DNA from: Pseudomonas sp. R84
GTDB taxonomy: Bacteria; Pseudomonadota; Gammaproteobacteria; Pseudomonadales; Pseudomonadaceae
NCBI RefSeq assembly: GCF_009834515.1
Contig: NZ_CP019426.1
Location: forward strand, 1,353,501-1,417,500
Reading direction: 5' to 3'
Length of the DNA stretch: 64,000 nucleotides
Shown here: positions 54,118 through 60,755 of the stretch, piece by piece
Position numbering within the stretch: position 1 is the first letter of the stretch
Layout of the letters: each line of letters opens with the position of its first letter
Made by a program: the position numbers and the translations under genes
Notes under the pieces: model-generated
Told to the model about the DNA's origin: nothing
Databases searched by the model: none
Seen by the model: only the letters and a program-made list of their open reading frames with translations

Positions 54118-56892
54118 ATGGCTGACTATTACACCCTGCTTACCAACGCAGGGATTGCCTACGAAACAGCGTGCAAGGCTGCGGGCACGCCGATCAAGCT
54201 GACACAGATTTCCGTCGGCGATGGCGGCGGCTCGGTCTACAATCCGGCCGCGACCGCCATCGCGCTGAAACGCGAAGTCTGGCGCGGGCCGCTCAATGCG
54301 CTGTTCCAGGACGAGAAGAACCCGAGCTGGCTGCTCGCCGAAGTGACCATTCCGCCGGATGTTGGCGGCTGGTATGTGCGGGAAGCGGGGCTGTGGACTG
54401 ATACCGGGATTCTCTACGCCATCGTCAAATATCCGGAGTCGTTCAAACCGGTGCTGGCGACGTCGGGTTCGGGTAAAGAGTTTTATATCCGCTCGATTTT
54501 CGAGACCAGCAATGCGTCCTTGGTGACGTTGTTGATTGATGACACCGTTGTTAAGGCCACGCGTGCCTGGGTCATGAGTTATCTCGCCGAAGAACTCGGC
54601 AAGCTGGATGGTAAGCAGTCGGTGCGTGTTGCGGCATCCACCAACATCGTGTTGAACGGTGCGCAGCAAATTGACGGCGTCGCAGTGATTGCTGGCGACC
54701 GCGTGCTTGTTGCGAACCAGACGCTGGCCAAGGACAACGGCCTGTGGATCGTCGGCAATGGCGACTGGGTGAGGGCAACGGATGCCAATAGCAGCGCCAA
54801 GGTCACACCGGGGCTGACAGTGATGGTGGAGGAGGGCACGGCGAGCGGTGATTCGCTGTGGCACCTCACCACCAATGCGCCGATTACCCTCGGCACGACT
54901 GCGCTGACGTTCAAGATGCTGGCCGGTCGCACCGGGATTGCTGCCGGGACTTACAAGAGTTTGACGGTTGATGAATATGGTCGCGCTACTGCGGGTGCAA
55001 ACCCGGAGACGCTGGCAGGATTTGGCATCAAGGATTCGTACAACAAGGCTGAAGTCGAAGCGCTGATTGCCAAGGCGTCGGCGTTGCCGGTGGGATCGAT
55101 CGTCGCGTTTCCGGTTGATTCGCCGCCGCCGGGTTTTCTGGAACTGGATAACAGCGTCAAGAGCAGCGCGACTTACCCGGACTTGAGTGCTTACCTGGGC
55201 GGCAAGTTCAACAAGGGTGATGAAGGTACAGGGAATTTCCGTTTGCCTGAAACGCGTGGGGAGTTTTTGCGCGGTTGGGATCATGGACGAGGGGTGGATG
55301 CTGGCCGAGGTCTCGGCAGCTGGCAGGCCGACGACAACAAGTCGCATGCTCATACCGTCACCCGCATGCAGGCATTCGCCAATGCGACCGGCAGTAATCC
55401 GAGTGCCGTAGTGGTAGATAACGGCAATACGGCCGTAATAACCAATTTCGCGGCTGGCTTCAACAGTTCTGGTGGCGCGGAGGCACGTCCCCGCAACATC
55501 GCCGTCATGTGGTGCATCAAAGCCTGGAACGCCCCGGTCAATCAGGGAACCATCGATGTCGCCGCGCTGGCCAAGGAAGTCGAACGGCTCAAATCCGCCG
55601 TTCCGATTGGCGCTGTTCTGGCATTCCCGACGGGTATTGTCGCTCCCGGTTATCTGGAACTGGATGGCAGTGTGCAGAGCATTGCGACTTATCCGGATCT
55701 GGCCGCCTATCTCGGCGCTGTCTATAACAAAGGCAATGAAGGTGCGGGCAACTTCCGATTGCCCGACTCGCGCGGGGAGTTTCTGCGTGGTTGGGATCAC
55801 GGGCGTGGTGCTGATCCAGGAAGAGCAATCGGCAGTTGGCAGAAGGGCAGTATTGCTGCAATCGATACCAATATTCCGGCCACGCAGACGATTGCCTCCA
55901 ATCTCGCTGATTATGAGGCCTCAAGGATTCGAACCGGTTATGACAGCGGTGACCCGACGCTTTACGCCGGCGTAACACTCATGGGCGTGAATCCTCAGGC
56001 GAACTTCCCATTGCCCGGCGGCCCTGAGGTCACTTATGGCATCACCAGGCCGAACAACCTGGCGGTGATGTGGTGCATCAAAGCCTGGAATGCACCGATC
56101 AATCAAGGAAGTATCGACATCGCTGCATTGGCTGCAGATATCAAAAGCTGGCGTCTCAACGGTGCCGAGGTCGGCGCAACTCGTAATTTGCGAGTATCGC
56201 TACCCACAGCAGCATCGCTTGCAACACTCACGGCTGATCAGTTGATTGCTGAGCAACCCGGTATCGGTCAATACAAATTGTCGAGCGTCAATCTATCTAT
56301 AGATTTGACGACTATTGGTGCTGGTGGGATGGATGTCGGAGTTGCCCCGGCGCTCGGCAGTGTCGGGATTTACGTTATCTATAACCCAGTGCTGCGTATT
56401 GCCAAGCTACTCGGCGTCAATGCGTCCTCGGCGTTGATTCCTGAGGTTTATTCCGGCGCTTACATGCCGGCCGGATACACCGCAAGCGCGCTGGTCAGCG
56501 TTTGGCAAACCGACACCAATCGATTGATGGTTACCGGTGTCCAGCACCAACGCCTGATATCCATCCCCAGAGCGCAAGTCTTGTCTAACGGGGCGTCTTT
56601 GACATGGACTCCTGTTTCCCTGGCGTCGATTGTTCCGAAAAACGCGAAATCCGTCGGCGGGTATGTTCACTACATCAGCAGTGCTGAAAACGCTGGGGGT
56701 GGTTATCTGGGACTTGCTTCTGATGCGGTGGGGACTGGATTAAAAACTGTCGGTATTGGCGGGATGCTGGGGTTGGGGGTTCTCGGTTCATTCTCCGACC
56801 TGGTAATGACCACGCCACAAACGATTCACTACATCCTGGACTCAATTTTGTCTCGAGCTAATTCCGTCCATATTTCCCAATACACGTTTTAG
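54118..56892 (+). CDS. Tail fibre protein with two tandem collar domains
   Basis: The receptor-binding fibre that decides which strains are killed. The 924-residue product begins with a DUF3751-type fibre N-terminus (about 1-155) that attaches to gpI. A shaft follows with IDGVAVIAGDRVLVANQ, then NPETLAGFGIKDSYNKAEVE. Two homologous tail-collar domains come next, at about 322-490 (VGSIVAFPVDSPPPGFLELD) and 495-670 (IGAVLAFPTGIVAPGYLELD). Each has a GNFRLP...GEFLRGWDHGRG signature and an IAVMWCIKAWNAP-like end. A unique C-terminal tip (about 680-924) is unlike any family I know. Confidence 0.85.
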   Translation: MADYYTLLTNAGIAYETACKAAGTPIKLTQISVGDGGGSVYNPAATAIALKREVWRGPLNALFQDEKNPSWLLAEVTIPPDVGGWYVREAGLWTDTGILYAIVKYPESFKPVLATSGSGKEFYIRSIFETSNASLVTLLIDDTVVKATRAWVMSYLAEELGKLDGKQSVRVAASTNIVLNGAQQIDGVAVIAGDRVLVANQTLAKDNGLWIVGNGDWVRATDANSSAKVTPGLTVMVEEGTASGDSLWHLTTNAPITLGTTALTFKMLAGRTGIAAGTYKSLTVDEYGRATAGANPETLAGFGIKDSYNKAEVEALIAKASALPVGSIVAFPVDSPPPGFLELDNSVKSSATYPDLSAYLGGKFNKGDEGTGNFRLPETRGEFLRGWDHGRGVDAGRGLGSWQADDNKSHAHTVTRMQAFANATGSNPSAVVVDNGNTAVITNFAAGFNSSGGAEARPRNIAVMWCIKAWNAPVNQGTIDVAALAKEVERLKSAVPIGAVLAFPTGIVAPGYLELDGSVQSIATYPDLAAYLGAVYNKGNEGAGNFRLPDSRGEFLRGWDHGRGADPGRAIGSWQKGSIAAIDTNIPATQTIASNLADYEASRIRTGYDSGDPTLYAGVTLMGVNPQANFPLPGGPEVTYGITRPNNLAVMWCIKAWNAPINQGSIDIAALAADIKSWRLNGAEVGATRNLRVSLPTAASLATLTADQLIAEQPGIGQYKLSSVNLSIDLTTIGAGGMDVGVAPALGSVGIYVIYNPVLRIAKLLGVNASSALIPEVYSGAYMPAGYTASALVSVWQTDTNRLMVTGVQHQRLISIPRAQVLSNGASLTWTPVSLASIVPKNAKSVGGYVHYISSAENAGGGYLGLASDAVGTGLKTVGIGGMLGLGVLGSFSDLVMTTPQTIHYILDSILSRANSVHISQYTF

Positions 56893-56901
56893 GGGATACC
56901 C

Positions 56902-57411
56902 ATGTTGAGAGCGTACTCAAAAGAGGGAACAGCCTTTCGAGGTGTCGCCCCTGATTGGCCATTGGCAGAGGGTGAAATTCTTTTTGACCATGAACCTTCT
57001 GAAAAAGAACTGGAAGACGCCTTTGGTTTCGCTTCTGGCGAATTGGTAAAAAGCCGCCTGTTGACCTTGATTACTGCAGAACGATTCCGCCGAGAAGGTT
57101 CGGGGGTCGTGGTCGAGGGTGTGGCTATCGATACTTCCCGAGACAGCCAGTCGCTGATTGCTGGAATGGCGGTTTCTGCGATGTTGAACCCTGCTTATCA
57201 ATGCAGTTACAAGGCTGTGGACGGCTTTGTCGAACTGACTGCTTCGCAAATTCTTGCTGTAGCAACGGCTGTTCGGTCTCATGTTCAGACTTGCTTTGAC
57301 CGGGAAAGGGCTCTGTCGGAAAGCGTTGTTGCCGGCACCTACACCGATGCCATGCTCAAGGACGGTTGGCCAGACCAGCCCCCAGTTGCACCCGCCTCAG
57401 CACTTCAATAA
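56902..57411 (+). CDS. DUF4376-type protein, likely fibre-associated
   Basis: The 169-residue product contains a DUF4376-like region at about residues 50-140 (ITAERFRREGSGVVVEG, DGFVELTASQILAVATA, CFDRERAL), common in proteins encoded after tail fibres. The N-terminal 50 residues (MLRAYSKEGTAFRG) are not shared with the next chaperone. It starts 9 bp after the fibre stop. It probably assists fibre folding. Base composition is closer to the fibre tip than to the sheath. Confidence 0.65.
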   Translation: MLRAYSKEGTAFRGVAPDWPLAEGEILFDHEPSEKELEDAFGFASGELVKSRLLTLITAERFRREGSGVVVEGVAIDTSRDSQSLIAGMAVSAMLNPAYQCSYKAVDGFVELTASQILAVATAVRSHVQTCFDRERALSESVVAGTYTDAMLKDGWPDQPPVAPASALQ

Positions 57412-57435
57412 ACGCCCCACACCGTGGGACGTTTC
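57407..57435 (+). terminator. Weak terminator-like hairpin after the DUF4376 gene
   Basis: AAACGCCCCAC and GTGGGACGTTT pair with one bulge around a 3 nt loop, overlapping the stop codon. Only a short T run follows. Confidence 0.4.
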
Positions 57436-57494
57436 CATATCTGGCCACCCAAGCGGTGCCTTAGAGTCGTTACTTATCAAACAAGGAAGAACCT

Positions 57495-57917
57495 ATGTTT
57501 TATGCACCCTCCACGGGCGGTTTTTACGATCCCACCTTTCATACCGAAATTCCAAGCGATGCAGTTGAAATCTCTCAGGAGTACTGGCTCGAGTTATTGA
57601 ACGGGCTGTCTACCGGCAAGATGATTGTCATGAATGAAAATAACTATCCAGTGCTGGTTGATCGGCCGGGGCCAACACCAGCGGAACTTGAGAGCATTGA
57701 GCGCTACTGGCGCAAACAGCAGATCGCGCTCACTGATCCCGTGGTCAACCGTCACCGTGACGAGGTGGACCGTTGGCCGACCCAGCTGACCCCGGCGCAA
57801 TACATTGAGTTGCAGACCTATCGCCACGTGCTGCGCATCTGGCCGGTCGGCGGTGAGTTGCCCTTGAGCGAACACCGCCCGGCAGCGCCGGAATGGCTCG
57901 CTAGCCTGCCTGAATAA
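57495..57917 (+). CDS. Phage tail assembly chaperone (fibre chaperone)
   Basis: The 140-residue product begins MFYAPSTGGFYDPTFH and has EISQEYWLELLNGLSTGK, both usual in the N-terminal part of fibre chaperones. RHRDEVDRWPTQLTPAQYIE and PEWLASLPE lie in the C-terminal part. It resembles the chaperones encoded beside R-pyocin fibres. AAGGAAG precedes the ATG and a strong terminator follows. Confidence 0.7.
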   Translation: MFYAPSTGGFYDPTFHTEIPSDAVEISQEYWLELLNGLSTGKMIVMNENNYPVLVDRPGPTPAELESIERYWRKQQIALTDPVVNRHRDEVDRWPTQLTPAQYIELQTYRHVLRIWPVGGELPLSEHRPAAPEWLASLPE

Positions 57918-57945
57918 AAACGCCCCGCACTGACGGGGCGTTTTC
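57916..57945 (+). terminator. Terminator after the fibre module
   Basis: AAAACGCCCCG-CACTGA-CGGGGCGTTTT is a 10+ bp near-perfect stem with a T tail, at the stop of the chaperone gene. Confidence 0.9.
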
Positions 57946-57967
57946 TTATCCGCTGATCAGCAACTGA

Positions 57968-57998
57968 TAGCCCCTTGTTGAAACCAGGGGGCTTTTTC
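57968..57998 (+). terminator. Second terminator before the sheath genes
   Basis: TAGCCCCTTG (right-hand partner CCAGGGGGCT) plus TTTTT lies 20 bp after the previous hairpin, so two terminators stand in tandem between fibre and sheath modules. Confidence 0.75.
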
Positions 57999-58016
57999 GT
58001 CTTTGGAGAAACCCGA

Positions 58017-58202
58017 ATGGCAACCCGCCAAACCTACACCGTGCTCGTCCCATTCCCCACCGGCGGTGGGCACTGGTCGAGCATCGGTCAAGACCTTGAT
58101 CTGCTCGACGTCGAGGCCAGTGCCTTGCACTTCGCCGGTCGACTGGAACTGAAAACCCCAACCACCCAGGCCAAAAAGGCCGCTGCCAAGAAGGCTGACT
58201 GA
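58017..58202 (+). CDS. Small phage protein before the sheath gene
   Basis: A 61-residue protein beginning MATRQTYTVLVPFPTGGGHW and ending in a lysine/alanine-rich tail (KKAAAKKAD). GGAG lies 9 bp before the ATG and the sheath gene starts 2 bp after its stop. I do not recognise a family; position suggests a tail-related accessory role. Confidence 0.6.
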   Translation: MATRQTYTVLVPFPTGGGHWSSIGQDLDLLDVEASALHFAGRLELKTPTTQAKKAAAKKAD

Positions 58203-58204
58203 CT

Positions 58205-59371
58205 ATGGCTGAGGTTCTGAACTTCGAGCACAACGGCATTACCGTCAATGCCACCGAATCCCCCGAGGCCATGGGTGGCCTGGGTGACAACGTCATCGGC
58301 CTGGTCGGCACCGCGCCGAAAGCCGATCCGCTGATTCCGCGTAACGCACCGTTCCGCATCAACAGTTTCACCACCCACGCGCTGCTCGATCCGACCGGTT
58401 CGGAAGAGGGCACCCTGTACCACGCGGTTTACCAGATCCTCAAAGTGGTCAAGGTGCCGGTTTACGTGGTCATCGTCGAGGCGGGTGCGACCCCGGCCGA
58501 CACCGTCAACAACGTGATCGGCGGCGTCGATCCACTGACCGGCCGCAAGCTCGGTCTGGCCGCGCTGGGCAGTGTCCCGGAAGACCTGACCATCATCGGC
58601 GCGCCGGGCTTCACCGGCACCAAAGCTGTGGCCAGCGAGTTCGCCTCGTTCGGCAAGCGCATCAAGGCCCGTGTGGTGCTGGATGGCAAGGACGCCTCGG
58701 TTGCCGATCAAGTGTTGTACAGCCAGGAACTCGGCGGCGCCGACCTCGGTTTCGACCGTTGCCTGGTGGTGCACAACATGCCGGCCGTGTACTCGAAAGC
58801 GGCGAAGAAAAACGTCTTCCTGTCGCCTTCCAGCCTGGCGATTGCCGCACTGGCCAAGGTCAAGCAGTGGGAGAGCCCGGGCAACCAGGTGACCTACGCC
58901 GAAGACGTTTCGCGGGTCGTTGAGTACAACATTCTCGACACCTCCACCGAAGGCGATCTGCTCAACCGCTACGGCGTCAGCTACTACGCCCGCACCGTGC
59001 TCGGCGGCTTCTCGCTGCTGGGCAACCGCTCGATCACCGGCAAGTTCATCAGCTACGTCGGCCTCGAAGATGCGATCAGCCGCAAGCTGGTCAAGGCCGG
59101 CCAGAAAGCCATGGCCAAGAACCTCACCAAGTCCTTCATGGATCAAGAGGTCAAGCGCATCAACGACTGGCTGCAAACCCTGGTCGCCGACGAAACCATC
59201 CCTGGCGGCAGCGTGTATCTGCACCCGGAACTGAACAGCGTCGAGAAGTACAAGAACGGCACCTGGTATGTGGTCATCGACTACGGCCGCTACGCGCCAA
59301 ACGAACACATGGTTTATCAACTCAACGCCCGCGATGAAATCATCGAGCAGTTCCTGGAGGACGTTCTCTAA
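58205..59371 (+). CDS. Tail sheath protein (FI)
   Basis: The contractile sheath subunit. The 388-residue product has the N-terminal arm VTAT-like NGITVNATESPEA, a GLVGTAPKADP motif typical of gpFI-type sheaths, and a conserved C-terminal domain with ISYVGLEDAISRKLVKAGQK and YELNA-like YQLNARDEIIEQFLEDVL. It shares one base with the tube gene. Confidence 0.95.
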   Translation: MAEVLNFEHNGITVNATESPEAMGGLGDNVIGLVGTAPKADPLIPRNAPFRINSFTTHALLDPTGSEEGTLYHAVYQILKVVKVPVYVVIVEAGATPADTVNNVIGGVDPLTGRKLGLAALGSVPEDLTIIGAPGFTGTKAVASEFASFGKRIKARVVLDGKDASVADQVLYSQELGGADLGFDRCLVVHNMPAVYSKAAKKNVFLSPSSLAIAALAKVKQWESPGNQVTYAEDVSRVVEYNILDTSTEGDLLNRYGVSYYARTVLGGFSLLGNRSITGKFISYVGLEDAISRKLVKAGQKAMAKNLTKSFMDQEVKRINDWLQTLVADETIPGGSVYLHPELNSVEKYKNGTWYVVIDYGRYAPNEHMVYQLNARDEIIEQFLEDVL

Positions 59372-59877
59372 TGTTTACCAACCGCGTAAGACAGGCCATC
59401 GCGGCCACCCTCCAAGGCCTGCCGTTGTCGGCGACTGTTGAAGAATTCACCCCGCCGAAAATTGATTTCGACATGGAAAGCATGACGGGCGGGCGTTTCA
59501 TCGTCGAGGAGATGGCCAAGAGTGCAAAGCCGCTCAATGCGCAGATCAAATTGCAAGGCACCGGTGCTGAAGTGTTGCTGGCGATGGGCGTGAAACTGGG
59601 CGACGACATCCTGCTGAACGTGCGTGAAGCCGGTCAGGATCAGGACGGCAATACCTGGTTCACCTACCACACCATCGGCGGCAAGCTCAAAACCATGGGC
59701 GAAGACGCAATCAAAATGGGCGGCAAGGCTCTGACGACGCTGGACTTCTCCTGCCGCACCTACAACCGCCTGGAAAACGGCATTCCGGTGATCGACATCG
59801 ACGTGCGTACCCAGAAGTTCGTCCTCAACGGCGTCGACATCCTCGGTGATGCGCGTCGTGCGGTGCTGATGCCGTAA
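59371..59877 (+). CDS. Tail tube protein (FII)
   Basis: The inner tube subunit. The 168-residue product has EFTPPKIDFDMESMTGGRF near residue 25, a VLLAMGVKLGDDILLNVREA stretch and the YNRLENGIPVIDIDVRTQKF C-terminal motif of P2 gpFII. It is overlapped by 1 bp with the sheath gene and made in a similar amount. Confidence 0.95.
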   Translation: MFTNRVRQAIAATLQGLPLSATVEEFTPPKIDFDMESMTGGRFIVEEMAKSAKPLNAQIKLQGTGAEVLLAMGVKLGDDILLNVREAGQDQDGNTWFTYHTIGGKLKTMGEDAIKMGGKALTTLDFSCRTYNRLENGIPVIDIDVRTQKFVLNGVDILGDARRAVLMP

Positions 59878-59896
59878 CCCGTTACACCGCAAAACC

Positions 59897-59985
59897 TGTG
59901 AGAGCGAGCCTGCTCGCGAAGCCTTTGGCACATTCAACATCAATGTGACTGAACGACCGCTTTCGCGAGCAGGCTCACTCCCACA
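59897..59985. repeat. REPIN inside the tailocin operon
   Basis: Inverted arms starting TGTGAGAGCGAGCCTGCTCG lie in the 168 bp gap between tube and tail-assembly genes. The left arm has a GAGAG variant and the right arm reads GGCTCACTCCCACA. A stable hairpin here may change relative amounts of tube and downstream proteins. Confidence 0.9.
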
Positions 59986-60045
59986 GTGGGCCAGTGTGAC
60001 TGGCAGAAATTGAGTAACCCCCAAGAATCACCAAGGAATTCATAC

Positions 60046-60627
60046 ATGTCGTGGATGCCACCCCAGCATGACCTGCTGTCGCCGATCACCGGCGACGATG
60101 GTTCGCAGATCAACCAGATCCAGCTCAAGCCACTGTTCTACGCCGCACAGAAAGAAGCGCTGGAACGCGCCGGCGATGACGAAGACGATCAGTTCTTCGA
60201 GCTGGCGCTGCTCGCCACTGGCCTGTCGGTCAAAGAACTCGACCAGCTCAAGCGCCCGGACTACGTGAGCATCGCCCAGTACGTGCACGAGATGTCGACA
60301 CGCCCTGCGTCGTACTTTCTCGACCAGGTCGAAGACGCGCAAAAGTCCGACGATCCCGATCAGGTGCAACTGCTGCAACCGCTCGCCGTAACCGGCCGCA
60401 CCGTGACCTCGCTGAGCCTGGAAATGCCTGTGCTGCGCGCCACCAAAGTGATGAAGAAACTGAAAACGGCCAAGGAACGCGCCGAGTTCATCACCGCCCA
60501 CTGCACCGGTCTGATGATCCCTGATCTGGCTCACTTGAGCGTCCCGGACTGGACGCAATTGCAGGTGCGTATCGACGATTTTTTAAACCAGCCGGCGGCC
60601 TACTTTCGGAACGCGACATCGAAGTAA
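60046..60627 (+). CDS. Tail assembly chaperone, P2 gpE-like, zero-frame product
   Basis: Helps load tape measure protein and tube subunits. The 193-residue zero-frame product starts MSWMPPQHDLLSPITGDDGS and contains RATKVMKKLKTAKERAEFIT. AAGGAATTCATAC precedes the ATG. Near its 3' end a T TTT TTA slippery heptamer is followed by a -1 frame that stays open for 54 codons (next entry), the gene structure used for the gpE/gpE+E' pair of P2-like tails. Confidence 0.88.
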   Translation: MSWMPPQHDLLSPITGDDGSQINQIQLKPLFYAAQKEALERAGDDEDDQFFELALLATGLSVKELDQLKRPDYVSIAQYVHEMSTRPASYFLDQVEDAQKSDDPDQVQLLQPLAVTGRTVTSLSLEMPVLRATKVMKKLKTAKERAEFITAHCTGLMIPDLAHLSVPDWTQLQVRIDDFLNQPAAYFRNATSK

Positions 60628-60749
60628 TCCTCGATATCGTCCCGCTCATTTACCCGGTAAGTGAAGCGGAGATTCTGGAATGGGACGCCGAAAAGGCGTT
60701 GCGCCGCTACGACATAGCGATCACTCGCCTTGGCGTGAAACAGGAGTAG
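60585..60749 (+). CDS. -1 frame extension (E'), translated as frameshift fusion
   Basis: The slippery heptamer TTTTTTA lies at 60579-60585. In the -1 frame the next codons read KPAGGLLSERDIEVILDIVP and end VKQE at TAG 60747-60749, a 54-codon extension with coding-like composition and no own start. The fusion would be about 234 residues. It ends 6 bp before the tape measure ATG, and the gap would otherwise be empty. The frameshift itself is inferred. Confidence 0.75.
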   Translation, partial: KPAGGLLSERDIEVILDIVPLIYPVSEAEILEWDAEKALRRYDIAITRLGVKQE

Positions 60750-60755
60750 AGCGGC

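Noticed and set aside
53437..55800. 787-codon minus-strand frame opposite gpI and the fibre gene
   Set aside because: Antisense to well-supported tail genes; no motif or ribosome site.
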